Source: Croceivirga sp. (GTDB lineage Bacteria > Bacteroidota > Bacteroidia > Flavobacteriales > Flavobacteriaceae). Taken from it: a stretch of 64,000 nt of DNA. Every line of letters begins with the position of its first letter. The stretch's first letter is position 1. Location: positions 62,001 through 126,000 of the forward strand of contig JANQRG010000042.1 in NCBI GenBank assembly GCA_028284665.1, given 5' to 3'. The notes beneath the pieces were generated by a model, which did not search any database, had not been told where the DNA came from, and saw nothing but the letters and a program-made list of their open reading frames with translations. Made by a program: the position numbers and the translations under genes. Below are positions 23,985-35,812 of the stretch, piece after piece.

Positions 23985-24848
23985 TTAGAATAAGGCCACA
24001 AAAATAATACTTGCCACCGCCAGCGCTACTCCCAACCAGTTTTTGAAGCCCAGTCTTTCCCGAAATAAAACGATACCCAATAGCGTGGTGAGCAATACTA
24101 TGGAGATATTGTTAAGCGTGAAAATCGAAGCACTGTTCCAGGTTTCGTTTTTCAGTGCGCGCAACAGGAAGTAGATAGAGAAGTAATTTGGAATGCCCAA
24201 AAAAATACCACCAAACACATTGTTGAAATTTGTCTTGAAAGGAGTACTCCTGTTTTTGACCAGCAAGAAAAGTATACCAGAGCATGCCGCCGCCCCAAAG
24301 ACGGTAGCAGAAAAAAGCGGGAATTCCTCGTCCTTTAGATGAGCCTCCTGTATATATTTAATGGAAGTATCTATGATTCCCGATCCCAAAAAAACCAATA
24401 TGGGAAGCCAGAGGTCCTGTTTGGAAATAACAACAGTCTTAGGGGTTAAGGTAGCCAGGTATACTGCAACAAGAGCGGTAAGTACCCCTATTACCTGAAG
24501 GGTAGATAATACTTCGCCATAGTAAAGTAAGGCAAATACTACCGGGACTATCAAAGACATTTTTGTGGCTACCGAAGTGACGCCTACGCCATACACTTGC
24601 GAAGACTTCGCCATAATGTTGAACACAACAATGAAAAGTATGCCCAGCACAAAAGTTTGCCAAAACCAGGGGCTGCTTAGTAAATTCTGAAAATCGATTC
24701 CCCCGGAATACATAACAAACCCCGTGAAACTAGCAACGATATAATTCATGATTATAGCGTACAGGGTTTGTACCTTGTATCTTGAAAACAGCTTAAATAC
24801 AACAAAAATGAAACTGGAGCATAGAATACTTAAGGCTAAATCCAGCAT
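23985..24848 (-). CDS. DMT superfamily (EamA-like) transporter
   Basis: A 287-residue inner-membrane protein with ten hydrophobic segments in two homologous halves, the EamA layout. The C-terminal half contains NNISIVLLTTLLGIVLFRER, typical of the family. Substrate unknown. Its start codon shares a base with the stop of the HAD phosphatase gene, so the two are translationally coupled; its place in a ribD operon suggests, but does not show, a metabolite or vitamin link. Confidence 0.85.
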   Translation of the reverse strand: MLDLALSILCSSFIFVVFKLFSRYKVQTLYAIIMNYIVASFTGFVMYSGGIDFQNLLSSPWFWQTFVLGILFIVVFNIMAKSSQVYGVGVTSVATKMSLIVPVVFALLYYGEVLSTLQVIGVLTALVAVYLATLTPKTVVISKQDLWLPILVFLGSGIIDTSIKYIQEAHLKDEEFPLFSATVFGAAACSGILFLLVKNRSTPFKTNFNNVFGGIFLGIPNYFSIYFLLRALKNETWNSASIFTLNNISIVLLTTLLGIVLFRERLGFKNWLGVALAVASIIFVALF

Positions 24849-25447
24849 TACAGGCGGGATTTTAGTTCAGTAACGTCTTCTGTCCCTACCAAAAGGTTCC
24901 ATGTTGCAATACCTAAATGTGCTGCGGCATCCGTATTTTCTTTGGTATCGTCAATAAAAAGCGTTTGTTCAGGAATGAGGTCATTGGTTTGCAGCACAAA
25001 CTCAAAGATCTCTAGATCGGGTTTACGCATATTGATTTCATGGGAAAGATAAAATCCTTCAAAGGCATTTTCGAATCGGTCAAACTTCTCGCCCAATTTA
25101 TTGCGTTCATGTTCAATATGGATCTCATTGGTGTTGCTCAACAAGAACAGGCGGTATTCCTTTTGTGCCGCCAGTTCTTCCAAAAACTTCAAACGAAAAT
25201 CGGGGAAATCCAGTAAAATGGCATTCCAGGCATGCATAAGATCGGTTTTGGACGCTGAAGGAAAGCGTTTTCCAACATCGCCCAGGAAGTCTTCCGAGCT
25301 TATCAACCCCTTTTCATAGTTCTTGAAGAGTAGGTCCAGTTCTGGAATGATTTCCGTGAACCCAAATCTTCGCATATGGCGGGCAGTTGCAGTTTTGTCA
25401 AGATTGATGAAAACGTCACCAAAATCGAAAATAATATTCTTAATCAT
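24848..25447 (-). CDS. HAD family hydrolase (subfamily IA)
   Basis: A 199-residue haloacid-dehalogenase-fold phosphatase: motif I IIFDFGDVFINLDK (two Asp, with Gly-Asp in place of the common Asp-Gly order seen in YihX-like members), motif II LFLLSNTNEIH, motif III Lys in MRKPDLEIFEF and motif IV LFIDDTKENTDAA. The gene overlaps ribD by 8 bases. Riboflavin synthesis needs a phosphatase acting on the RibD product, and HAD proteins can fill that role; this is an attractive guess from position only. Confidence 0.9.
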   Translation of the reverse strand: MIKNIIFDFGDVFINLDKTATARHMRRFGFTEIIPELDLLFKNYEKGLISSEDFLGDVGKRFPSASKTDLMHAWNAILLDFPDFRLKFLEELAAQKEYRLFLLSNTNEIHIEHERNKLGEKFDRFENAFEGFYLSHEINMRKPDLEIFEFVLQTNDLIPEQTLFIDDTKENTDAAAHLGIATWNLLVGTEDVTELKSRL

Positions 25448-26492
25448 TTCGGAGGTGTATTAATATGTCCTTTAAAACAGATTGGGTGCTGATGCGCTCT
25501 CCGGCAAGGGTAGGGGCTTTAATACCATTTTTAAAAATGGACACGCCTTTGAATATAAAGGCTTCATCCCAAAGACCTGCATCGATAAAAGTTTCCAACG
25601 TTTTACTCCCCCCTTCTACCAATACACTGTGGATGTTGTGCTGATACAAATGTGTACAGATCTGTTGCGCCAGGGGTTTAGAGAAATCCAGCTCTTCAAA
25701 AACGGTGTCCTTTGGTCCTTTTTGGGCGGGGGAATTTTCGGTAAAAATGATTGTGCGGGTACTACCATCTAAAACGTGGTGATCTGATGGGATTCTACCG
25801 TATCTGTCGAGTAGTATCCGTATTGGAGGGGGGCCGACCCAATCTCTTACGGTCAATTTTGGATTGTCTTCCAATACGGTATTAGTGCCTACCAAAATGG
25901 CCATTTCTTCACTGCGCCAACGATGTACATATTGCCTGGAATAACGATTCGTTATCCAGAATGGCGTTGGATTTTTGGCACGGGCTTCCTTTTCAGGAGC
26001 AATGTAGCCATCCAAGGATTCTGCCCATTTGAGTGTGATGTACGGCCGTTTTTTTTGAAAATGACTTAAAAAACGCTTGTGCAGTCGGGTACACTCAGCG
26101 GCTAAAACGCCGGAAACTACTTCACAACCCGAAGCTTTTAGCGCCCTTATTCCATTTCCGGCCACTTTTGGATTGGGATCAAGCAACCCGATGACTACCC
26201 TTGGGATATCATGCGTCATTATAAGGTCTACACAAGGCGGGGTCTTCCCAAAATGGGAGCAAGGTTCCAGGGTCACATACAGGGTGGCCTTAGCAAGGAG
26301 CGATTTATCCTTTACCGCCTTGATGGCATTCACTTCGGCATGAGGTCCACCAAAAGGACTGGTAAATCCTTCTCCTATTATTGTTTCATTTACCACCAAA
26401 ATACATCCAACAGAGGGGTTTGGCGCTGCCAAAGCCAATCCGCTCTTGCCTAACTGTATGGCCCGGCGCATGTATTTTTGATCTATATTCAC
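25440..26492 (-). CDS. ribD: Riboflavin biosynthesis bifunctional deaminase/reductase RibD
   Basis: N-terminal deaminase (zinc site HAEVNAIK and PCSHFGKTPPC) and C-terminal NADPH reductase (YITLKWAESLDGYIA, ILVGTNTVLEDNP, VLVEGGSKTLETFIDAGLWDE). Catalyses two successive steps from 2,5-diamino-6-ribosylaminopyrimidinone phosphate in riboflavin synthesis. I choose the GTG at 26492 (VNIDQKYMRRAI, 350 residues) because the Met at 26510 lies upstream of the predicted -7 box; transcription would start almost on the GTG. First gene of an operon with a HAD phosphatase, DMT transporter and YigZ. Confidence 0.94.
   Translation of the reverse strand: MNIDQKYMRRAIQLGKSGLALAAPNPSVGCILVVNETIIGEGFTSPFGGPHAEVNAIKAVKDKSLLAKATLYVTLEPCSHFGKTPPCVDLIMTHDIPRVVIGLLDPNPKVAGNGIRALKASGCEVVSGVLAAECTRLHKRFLSHFQKKRPYITLKWAESLDGYIAPEKEARAKNPTPFWITNRYSRQYVHRWRSEEMAILVGTNTVLEDNPKLTVRDWVGPPPIRILLDRYGRIPSDHHVLDGSTRTIIFTENSPAQKGPKDTVFEELDFSKPLAQQICTHLYQHNIHSVLVEGGSKTLETFIDAGLWDEAFIFKGVSIFKNGIKAPTLAGERISTQSVLKDILIHLRND
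26473..26480 (+). promoter_or_regulatory. -7 box for the GNAT-prmC-ligA operon
   Basis: Perfect TAnnTTTG (TATTTTTG) 38 bases before the GNAT ATG, inside the first codons of the divergent ribD gene. Confidence 0.5.
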
Positions 26493-26496
26493 GCTG

Positions 26497-26504
26497 CAAA
26501 AGTA
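26497..26504 (-). promoter_or_regulatory. -7 box for ribD
   Basis: Minus-strand TACTTTTG, a perfect TAnnTTTG element, four bases before the chosen GTG. It rules out the Met at 26510 and implies a leaderless or nearly leaderless ribD transcript. Confidence 0.6.
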
Positions 26505-26517
26505 GCGCATTCAACCG

Positions 26518-27006
26518 ATGGAAAAACAAGTAGTGATACGGCAAATCGAAAATCGGGACAACATTGAGGTGGCCCGGCTGATACGTGCGGTGCTGGAAGA
26601 GCATGGAGTGCCCAAAGTTGGGTCGGCGTATCAGGACAAGGTACTGGAGGACATGTTTTTGGCGTATGCCATCCCAAAAGCTGCTTTTTTTGTAGTTGAC
26701 GACGGAGAGAAGATCGTGGGCTGTGCTGGTATTGCTCCATTGGACAACTACAAAGGTAATGTATGTGAATTACAAAAAATGTATTTGACAAAAGGGACCA
26801 GAGGGCTGGGACTAGGTAAAAAAATGATAACAATTTGTTTGTCCAAAGCCGCGGAATTTGGCTTTGACGGATGCTATTTGGAGACCATGCCCTATATGAA
26901 GGCCGCCCAAAAACTTTACCTTAAAAACGGTTTCACGTACAGAGATGCTCCTATGGGGTGCACCGGCCATACGGCCTGTCCTGTGTATATGTACAGAAAA
27001 TTGTAA
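26518..27006 (+). CDS. GNAT family N-acetyltransferase
   Basis: A 162-residue acetyltransferase. Acetyl-CoA loop TRGLGLGKKMITICLSKAAE around residues 95-115, preceded by ELQKMYLTK (beta4) and followed by AAQKLYLKNGFTYRDAPMG. The C-terminal CTGHTACPVYMYRKL is typical of a GNAT subgroup sometimes named for putative phosphinothricin/YafP-like activity; the substrate is unknown. It is the first gene of a five-gene operon (GNAT, prmC, LOG, ligA, small protein) with gaps of at most 3 bases. Confidence 0.9.
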   Translation: MEKQVVIRQIENRDNIEVARLIRAVLEEHGVPKVGSAYQDKVLEDMFLAYAIPKAAFFVVDDGEKIVGCAGIAPLDNYKGNVCELQKMYLTKGTRGLGLGKKMITICLSKAAEFGFDGCYLETMPYMKAAQKLYLKNGFTYRDAPMGCTGHTACPVYMYRKL

Positions 27007-27009
27007 TGG

Positions 27010-27864
27010 ATGCTTCTTAAGGAGATCAAAACTATTTTTCAGAACGAATTGGCTGCGCTTTACCCGAAGGAAGAGATAGACGCGTTTTTTTACGCTATGG
27101 TGGAACATTACCTTGGCTTAGAACGGTTTGTTTTGGTAGTTACCCCAAACATTACGCTCACCAAAGAAGAAGAACAGCCTTTGTTTGAGGGTTTGATGCG
27201 ATTGCGGTCAGAGGAACCCATTCAATACATCCTGGGGGAAGCCAGTTTCCGGGACGTGATATTAAAAGTCAATAAAGAGGTACTTATTCCCAGGCCAGAA
27301 ACGGAAGAGCTGGTAGCTTGGGTGGTGCAAGAGTGGGGGAATAGAGAAGACACTTCGTCTGTACTCCTTGATATCGGTACCGGAAGCGGCTGCATTGCCA
27401 TTGCATTGGCCAAAGCGCTGCCTTCCGCAAAAGTTTATGCCCTTGATGTCTCCAAAAAGGCCTTGGAAGTGGCTATGGAAAATGCTACACTCAACAATGT
27501 CGAAGTGACATTCATGCTCGCTGATATTTTAGCTTTCGATGCTGTGCCGGATGTAGCGTTTGATATAATTATTTCCAATCCGCCTTATGTACGTACATCG
27601 GAAAGACCCGAAATCCGAAACAACGTTAAAAAATACGAACCAGAACAAGCACTTTTTGTTTCCGATGAACATCCCCTGTTGTATTATAAAGCAATCGCTC
27701 GATTTGCTAATGCGCATTTGAAAAAAGAGGGGTCACTTTTTTTGGAGATCAATCAGTATTTGGGAAAAGAAACAAAGGCATTTTTAGAGGAACATTATTT
27801 TACCAAAGTTGAATTGAAAAAAGATATTTTTGGGAAGGATAGAATGCTAAAGGCTTTAAAATAG
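27010..27864 (+). CDS. prmC: Peptide chain release factor N5-glutamine methyltransferase
   Basis: A 284-residue HemK/PrmC enzyme that methylates the GGQ glutamine of release factors with SAM. N-terminal helical domain (to about residue 80), SAM-binding motif LLDIGTGSGCIAIALA, and the catalytic NPPYV (IIISNPPYVRTSE). ISNPPYV plus the PRPETEELV stretch before the SAM domain separates PrmC from other NPPY methylases. Start three bases after the GNAT stop; the gene is complete. Confidence 0.94.
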   Translation: MLLKEIKTIFQNELAALYPKEEIDAFFYAMVEHYLGLERFVLVVTPNITLTKEEEQPLFEGLMRLRSEEPIQYILGEASFRDVILKVNKEVLIPRPETEELVAWVVQEWGNREDTSSVLLDIGTGSGCIAIALAKALPSAKVYALDVSKKALEVAMENATLNNVEVTFMLADILAFDAVPDVAFDIIISNPPYVRTSERPEIRNNVKKYEPEQALFVSDEHPLLYYKAIARFANAHLKKEGSLFLEINQYLGKETKAFLEEHYFTKVELKKDIFGKDRMLKALK

Positions 27865-27866
27865 TA

Positions 27867-30747
<2,881 letters not shown>

Positions 30748-30766
30748 AATCTATTCCCTCAACGCC

Positions 30767-31690
30767 TTACTGTTTAAAGAATTCCGTTTTGTAGAATTGT
30801 CCTAACTCCGGAGTAAGCAACAGCACTTCCGGTTTATCCTTACGGAGCCCAATAGTCCAGTTTTCAAATATTTCCCAATCTGTGTTAGTAAAAACCGGGG
30901 CGCCATACTGGGCGATCAGTTTTTGCCGAATCCTATCTTCTTCCCCTTTTCCGGTCAGGATCCATACGACATTCAATTTTCCATCCCCGAAGCGGGCTTC
31001 GACCTTTCTGGGAAATCCGGCATATTCTACCCCAAAACAATCCAGTTGTAACTGGGCATTGGGATCGGAGCCATCCAGTTTTCGCTCGTAGATAAAGGTA
31101 CTGTTCGCTTCAAACAAGGACTGCAGGTCATTAAGTGCCCCTCCCATTTCGATAAAATCGGGTATTGCCGCAGACTGGGTATATCCCGTTGCTGTTGGTC
31201 CGTTGGCCGTCAGGTAGGGATTATCCCAGGTAAACAGGTTGCAATGAGCGGCTTCCGGGCTAACCATCCACACCTGATCCTTTGCCGGAATACCAAAGAT
31301 CTTATCTTTAAAATTTGCCCGATATTGCATAAAAGTTTGCAATGAATCCTTTTTGGGATCTAGCAGTGTGCTGATGGCATTACCCCTGGCTTCAATATAA
31401 TGCAGTCGGTTATCGGCAAAGGTAAATACCACTTGGGCCAATACTCCCTTTCCTGTTTTTAGATTAGTGCAAAGCAAATGCGTTTCCGATTGCTCTGCCA
31501 GAGGAAAAACAGGTTCTTCCAGGGTAAGCACAGAATGAGAAAGAACATCTTGGCCAATTTCCTCCTTTACCTTCTCTACGGTGTCGTAAAAATAAATATT
31601 GTCAAAAGTAGTTGGCAGTTGCGCTGTAAGAGATAGATGGCTTACTACGCTTAAAAAGCAGAGGATTACAGGTCGTATTATAAAAGTCAT
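30767..31690 (-). CDS. Secreted protein of unknown function
   Basis: 307 residues with a signal peptide (MTFIIRPVILCFLSVVSHLS, cleavage after LTA). The rest is a mix of alpha and beta without a recognised family; the phrases FADNRLHYIEARGNA and WEIFENWTIGLRKDK suggest an extracytoplasmic ligand-binding or housekeeping domain, but this is impression only. Start: a TTG eight codons upstream lies inside a -7-like sequence (CATCTTTG), so the ATG at 31690 is preferred. It converges on the ligA operon and appears monocistronic. Confidence 0.75.
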   Translation of the reverse strand: MTFIIRPVILCFLSVVSHLSLTAQLPTTFDNIYFYDTVEKVKEEIGQDVLSHSVLTLEEPVFPLAEQSETHLLCTNLKTGKGVLAQVVFTFADNRLHYIEARGNAISTLLDPKKDSLQTFMQYRANFKDKIFGIPAKDQVWMVSPEAAHCNLFTWDNPYLTANGPTATGYTQSAAIPDFIEMGGALNDLQSLFEANSTFIYERKLDGSDPNAQLQLDCFGVEYAGFPRKVEARFGDGKLNVVWILTGKGEEDRIRQKLIAQYGAPVFTNTDWEIFENWTIGLRKDKPEVLLLTPELGQFYKTEFFKQ

Positions 31691-31840
31691 TTTCTGTTGG
31701 TATTTGTTGTTCAAAGATGGAACCTATGCGATTTTGTTACAGCAACCACTTGAGATATGGCAATTGAGCAAAAATTGCAATCCCAATTGTTTTAAAAATC
31801 ACAAAATGTTATTTTTTTAGATAGTTTGTTGGTTTTACTT

Positions 31841-31872
31841 TTGATCTTGAATGTGGTAAGAACGTATATTTG
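31841..31872 (+). promoter_or_regulatory. Promoter of the DUF6913-dapA genes
   Basis: TTG at 31841-31843 and TATATTTG at 31865-31872, 21 bases apart: the Bacteroidota -33/-7 layout. It lies downstream of the Met at 31826, so translation must start later, at 31892. Confidence 0.7.
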
Positions 31873-31891
31873 TAAAAATCAGGTTACAGGT

Positions 31892-32422
31892 ATGGTTCTT
31901 AAAGCATTTCAGGAAAAGTTCAAGGTAAAGTCAGGATTAAAGTATCTTGAAGATGAGCTGAAGAAACCCAGACTCTTTGAAGGAAATAAAAAGGTTTCTT
32001 TAATAGCTTGTGTAGTAGATATGGATAAGTTTCCCAGGGCGGAGATTTTTCAGGAGCTGCGGCAACTGCTTGATCTCAAACCGAATTCCATACAGGTTAT
32101 GGGATATAAACGCGGACAGGACAAGTATGGAATGTTTTCCATTCCGTTTTGTACAGACAAAGAACTGGGATGGAATGGTTCTATTGAAAATGGCGATTTT
32201 TCGGAGTTCTCCGGAAGAAATTATGATGTACTCGTTAACTATTATACGGACGACAGGCTGTTGTTAAAGATAATGTCAACAAAAGTGAATGCAAGAATAC
32301 GGGTGGGATTCAAAGGAGTGGACAATGCTATGAACGATTTGATATTCGATTGCCAGTTGGATGATTTTAACACCTTTGCCGCGGAACTAAAAAAGTACTT
32401 GAAAATATTAAATGAGATTTGA
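31892..32422 (+). CDS. DUF6913-like protein upstream of dapA
   Basis: A 176-residue cytosolic protein, recognised as the type found before dapA/bamD in Flavobacteriia (my recollection: DUF6913). It has no signal peptide, membrane segment or catalytic motif; alternating beta/alpha sequence ([58 protein letters not shown]) suggests a Rossmann-like fold. The Met at 31892 is chosen since the earlier one (31826) is upstream of the promoter. Followed directly by dapA. Function unknown. Confidence 0.8.
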   Translation: MVLKAFQEKFKVKSGLKYLEDELKKPRLFEGNKKVSLIACVVDMDKFPRAEIFQELRQLLDLKPNSIQVMGYKRGQDKYGMFSIPFCTDKELGWNGSIENGDFSEFSGRNYDVLVNYYTDDRLLLKIMSTKVNARIRVGFKGVDNAMNDLIFDCQLDDFNTFAAELKKYLKILNEI

Positions 32423-32423
32423 A

Positions 32424-33314
32424 GTGGATTTCTTAATTGGTACAGGCGTAGCATTGATAACCCCGTTCAACAGTGAATTACGTGTTGATGTAAAAGCACT
32501 AACACGTATTGTTGAACATTGTATTTCCGGAGGTGTGGATTACCTGGTGGTCTTAGGCACAACCGGGGAAGCGGTCACTTTGAATAGTACTGAGAAGCGG
32601 TTGGTAATGCAAACGGTTTCTTTGGCCAATGCCGGTCGACTCCCCCTGGTCGTGGGAGTAGGGGGCAATAACACCAAGGCCGTTATAAAGGATCTTGAAA
32701 CCATAGATTTTATGGATTTTGAAGCCATTCTTTCGGTTTCCCCTGCCTATAATAAACCTACCCAGGAAGGGATATATCAGCATTTCAAAGCTATAGCAGA
32801 AACCAGCCCGCTACCTTTAATTTTGTATAATGTTCCTTCCCGAACGGGGAGCAATATGCTGCCCAAAACAACTTTGCGTCTTGCGAGAGATTTCGAGAAA
32901 ATCGTGGCGATCAAGGAGGCTTCAGGGGATTCACTGCAGGTAGATCAGATCATACAGCGAAAGCCAGGAGATTTTTATGTAATCTCCGGAGATGATTTTA
33001 CAGCATTACCCACAGTATTGGCCGGTGGTTCAGGAGTGATTTCAGTACTGGGCCAAGGTCTGCCTGAGGCATTTTCAAGGATGATCTCCCTGGCACTTCA
33101 AGGGGATTCAGAGCCGGCTTATGAAATTCATCAGTCTTTGCTGAATGGGATGCAATTAATTTTTGAAGAGGGTAATCCTGCAGGGATCAAAGCGCTTTTC
33201 GAAACATTGAAACTTTGCGAAGGCCATGTGCGCTTACCACTGGTTGCTGCAAGTCCCACGCTGAAAAAGAAAATAGGGGCGTTTCTAAAGCAGCTGCAAC
33301 AGGTGGAAGCGTGA
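32424..33314 (+). CDS. dapA: 4-hydroxy-tetrahydrodipicolinate synthase
   Basis: Condenses pyruvate with aspartate semialdehyde in lysine/diaminopimelate synthesis; with dapF (16983) it is the second gene of this pathway here. TIM-barrel landmarks: [22 protein letters not shown] (Thr pair), [10 protein letters not shown] (Tyr) and the Schiff-base Lys in [10 protein letters not shown]. The GTG at 32424 gives an N-terminus like other DapA proteins (MDFLIGTG, 296 residues); an ATG at 32412, overlapping the previous gene by 11 bases, is the alternative. Complete. Confidence 0.96.
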   Translation: MDFLIGTGVALITPFNSELRVDVKALTRIVEHCISGGVDYLVVLGTTGEAVTLNSTEKRLVMQTVSLANAGRLPLVVGVGGNNTKAVIKDLETIDFMDFEAILSVSPAYNKPTQEGIYQHFKAIAETSPLPLILYNVPSRTGSNMLPKTTLRLARDFEKIVAIKEASGDSLQVDQIIQRKPGDFYVISGDDFTALPTVLAGGSGVISVLGQGLPEAFSRMISLALQGDSEPAYEIHQSLLNGMQLIFEEGNPAGIKALFETLKLCEGHVRLPLVAASPTLKKKIGAFLKQLQQVEA

Positions 33315-33380
33315 GGCGTTAAAGTTTATCCAAAATTATAGCATAGTCTTGTTCATCTATAGCAGAATTGCCACTTTAGA

Positions 33381-33412
33381 TTGTGCTAATCAATGGATTA
33401 TTACTAATTTTG
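33381..33412 (+). promoter_or_regulatory. Promoter of bamD
   Basis: TTG (33381-33383), 21-base spacer, TAATTTTG (33405-33412). The bamD ATG follows the -7 box after only four bases, so the transcript is predicted to be leaderless. Confidence 0.75.
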
Positions 33413-33416
33413 GCGA

Positions 33417-34256
33417 ATGTTTTTTCGAGTACGCCTAACTTACTTCCTTGGGATGCTATGTATTTTCCTGTTCGTGTCCTGTAATGAGTACCAAAAAGTA
33501 CTTAAGAACGAGGATGCCAAAGCGAAATACGATCTAGCTGAGCGGTATTATAATGAAGGAGATTATAAACGTGCCAACCGATTATTTGAGCAGATCGCTC
33601 CACGTTATGTTGGAAAGCCTCAGGGAGAGCGGGTTATGTTCTTTTTTGCAGATTCCTACTTCAAGACAGAACAGTATTATTTATCAGGATATCAATTTGA
33701 GCGTTTTATTAAATCGTATCCTAATAGTGACAAACTGCAGGAAGCTGTTTTCCTAGAAGGGAAAAGCTACTATATGCTATCTCCTCGGTATTCCCTGGAT
33801 CAAACAGACACGGATAAGGCACTGGCCAAACTTCAAAACTTTATCAACACCTATCCGGATTCTGAGTTTTTTGCCGAAGCAAATGCCATGGCCCAGGAAT
33901 TGACACAGAAGAAACAGAAAAAGGAAATCGAAATTGCTAAACAATTCGACAAATTAGGAGAGTTTAATTTTCCAATCCTGATTTCGTCCATTGCGGCATT
34001 AAATAATTTTATTTCGGACAATCCGGGTTCTGCCTTTCGTGAAGATGCATTTTATTATCGATTGAAATCTGCAATAACGTTAGCGCAAAACAGTATAGAG
34101 TTTCGACAGAAAGAGCGGTATGAAGAAGCATTGGGCTATTACCGGGCGTTGATGAAATCATATCCTGAGACGAAATATCAAAAAGAAGCCCGTAGCTATT
34201 TTGAAATACTACAACAAAAATTGGAATTGCCGGAGGAGGAGGCAGTTTCCAAATAA
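33417..34256 (+). CDS. bamD: Outer membrane protein assembly factor BamD
   Basis: A 279-residue lipoprotein of the BAM complex, which inserts beta-barrels in the outer membrane. Signal MFFRVRLTYFLGMLCIFLFVSC with lipobox Cys22, then five TPR-like repeats (YDLAERYYNEGDYKRANRLF, then GERVMFFFADSYFKTEQYYL and so on, ending EALGYYRALMKSYPETKYQK). Length matches the Bacteroidota form. It heads a run bamD-rpoZ-coaBC-DUF4835, then recN, an arrangement conserved in the phylum. Confidence 0.94.
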   Translation: MFFRVRLTYFLGMLCIFLFVSCNEYQKVLKNEDAKAKYDLAERYYNEGDYKRANRLFEQIAPRYVGKPQGERVMFFFADSYFKTEQYYLSGYQFERFIKSYPNSDKLQEAVFLEGKSYYMLSPRYSLDQTDTDKALAKLQNFINTYPDSEFFAEANAMAQELTQKKQKKEIEIAKQFDKLGEFNFPILISSIAALNNFISDNPGSAFREDAFYYRLKSAITLAQNSIEFRQKERYEEALGYYRALMKSYPETKYQKEARSYFEILQQKLELPEEEAVSK

Positions 34257-34273
34257 CCAGTGAAGATTCCACG

Positions 34274-34600
34274 ATGAAAGATTTAAAAAACACAAAAGCA
34301 CCTATTTCTACGGTTACCTTTAACCGGGATGAATTTGATCAGAAAACAGAGAATGTTTACGAAGCTATTTCTATTGCGTCAAAAAGAGCGATACAGATAA
34401 ATTCAGAGATCAAAAAAGAGTTGCTGGAAAAACTAGAGGAGTTTGCCACCTACAGTGATAGTTTGGAAGAAGTTTTTGAGAATAAAGAACAGATCGAGGT
34501 ATCCAAGTTTTACGAAAAGCTCCCTAAACCACACGCCTTAGCGATACAGGAGTGGCTAGAAGACAAAATTTACTACAGAAACACGGAGAAAGACGCGTAA
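34274..34600 (+). CDS. rpoZ: DNA-directed RNA polymerase omega subunit (Bacteroidota form)
   Basis: A 108-residue omega/RPB6-family protein. The central helix stretch ENVYEAISIASKRAIQINSE corresponds to the omega signature that clamps the beta' C-terminus; the acidic C-terminal part (EEVFENKEQIEVSKFYEKLP) is characteristic of Bacteroidota. Located between bamD (17-base gap) and coaBC, whose ATG directly abuts its stop; the same neighbourhood (rpoZ before coaBC) is common in bacteria. Confidence 0.9.
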   Translation: MKDLKNTKAPISTVTFNRDEFDQKTENVYEAISIASKRAIQINSEIKKELLEKLEEFATYSDSLEEVFENKEQIEVSKFYEKLPKPHALAIQEWLEDKIYYRNTEKDA

Positions 34601-35812
34601 ATGCTAGGCGGTAAAAACATCCTTTTGGGCATTACCGGGGGGATTGCCGCTTACAAGACCACCTTTTTGGTTCGGTTGTTCATAAAAGCAGGTGCAACCG
34701 TTCGCGTCGTAATGACACAAAACGCAAGTGCATTCGTAACGCCCTTAACCCTCTCCACCTTATCCAAACATCCGGTTATGCTGGATTTTGTAAACGAGGA
34801 GGAAGGTAGCCTTTCCTGGAACAATCATGTGGAATTAGGGCTATGGGCAGATCTGATGGTAATTGCTCCTGCTACTGCGAATACCTTGTCCAAAATGGCT
34901 ACCGGAACATGTGACAACCTTCTTTTGGCAGCCTACCTTTCAGCTAAGTGCCCGGTGTACTTTGCCCCCGCTATGGATTTGGATATGTATCAACATCCCT
35001 CAAGTAAGGCTACATTTCAAAAACTACAATCTTTTGGGAATATTATGATCCCGGCGGTGTCCGGAGAGTTGGCCAGCGGTTTACACGGAGAAGGTCGGAT
35101 GGCCGAACCGGAAAATATTCTAGCCTTCATTGAAAAGGACCTGGTGGCAGGGCTTCCACTATCTGGTAAGAAGGTGCTCATTACTTCAGGACCTACACAC
35201 GAAGCCATTGATCCTGTTCGCTATTTAGGGAATAGGTCTACGGGTACAATGGGGTTTGAGCTCGCAAAAAAGGCATTGGATCTGGGGGCTGAAGTCATTC
35301 TAATAACCGGACCCACTGCTTTGACCTTAGAGGACACCTATCTTGAACTCATTAGGGTTACTTCTGCAGAAGAGATGTATAACGCCGTCCATCAGAAGTA
35401 CGCTACGGTCGATATTGCCATAGCTGCTGCTGCTGTAGCGGATTATCGACCAAAAAAGGTTGCTAAACAAAAGATCAAGAAGCAAGAAGCAGATAAGACC
35501 TTAACACTAGAGCTGGAACGCACCAAAGATATCCTGCGTTCTATGGGGAAGACAAAAAAGCAGCAGTTTTTGGTTGGATTTGCATTAGAGACACAAAATG
35601 AACTGACTAATGCCAAAACCAAATTAGCAGCAAAAAACCTGGATGCCATTGTTTTGAATTCCTTGAATGACCCTGGGGCAGGTTTCGGAGGGACCACCAA
35701 CAAAATTACTTTCCTAGACAAGAATTCCAGCTCCAAAACGTTTGAATTAAAGACAAAGGCTGAGGTTGCCTCAGATATTTGGAAAGAAATCATCCATCGA
35801 ATCCATGCGTAG
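34601..35812 (+). CDS. coaBC: Bifunctional phosphopantothenoylcysteine decarboxylase/phosphopantothenate-cysteine ligase
   Basis: A 403-residue CoA-biosynthesis enzyme. N-terminal CoaC FMN domain (LLGITGGIAAYKTTFLVR, ATANTLSKMATGTCDNLLL, PAMDLDMYQHPS) and C-terminal CoaB ligase (LITSGPTHEAIDPVRYLGNR, IAAAAVADYRPKKVAKQKIK, FALETQNEL). Joins cysteine to 4'-phosphopantothenate and decarboxylates it. With coaE (41379) two CoA steps are encoded in the window. Eight bases of its end overlap the DUF4835 gene. Confidence 0.96.
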   Translation: MLGGKNILLGITGGIAAYKTTFLVRLFIKAGATVRVVMTQNASAFVTPLTLSTLSKHPVMLDFVNEEEGSLSWNNHVELGLWADLMVIAPATANTLSKMATGTCDNLLLAAYLSAKCPVYFAPAMDLDMYQHPSSKATFQKLQSFGNIMIPAVSGELASGLHGEGRMAEPENILAFIEKDLVAGLPLSGKKVLITSGPTHEAIDPVRYLGNRSTGTMGFELAKKALDLGAEVILITGPTALTLEDTYLELIRVTSAEEMYNAVHQKYATVDIAIAAAAVADYRPKKVAKQKIKKQEADKTLTLELERTKDILRSMGKTKKQQFLVGFALETQNELTNAKTKLAAKNLDAIVLNSLNDPGAGFGGTTNKITFLDKNSSSKTFELKTKAEVASDIWKEIIHRIHA

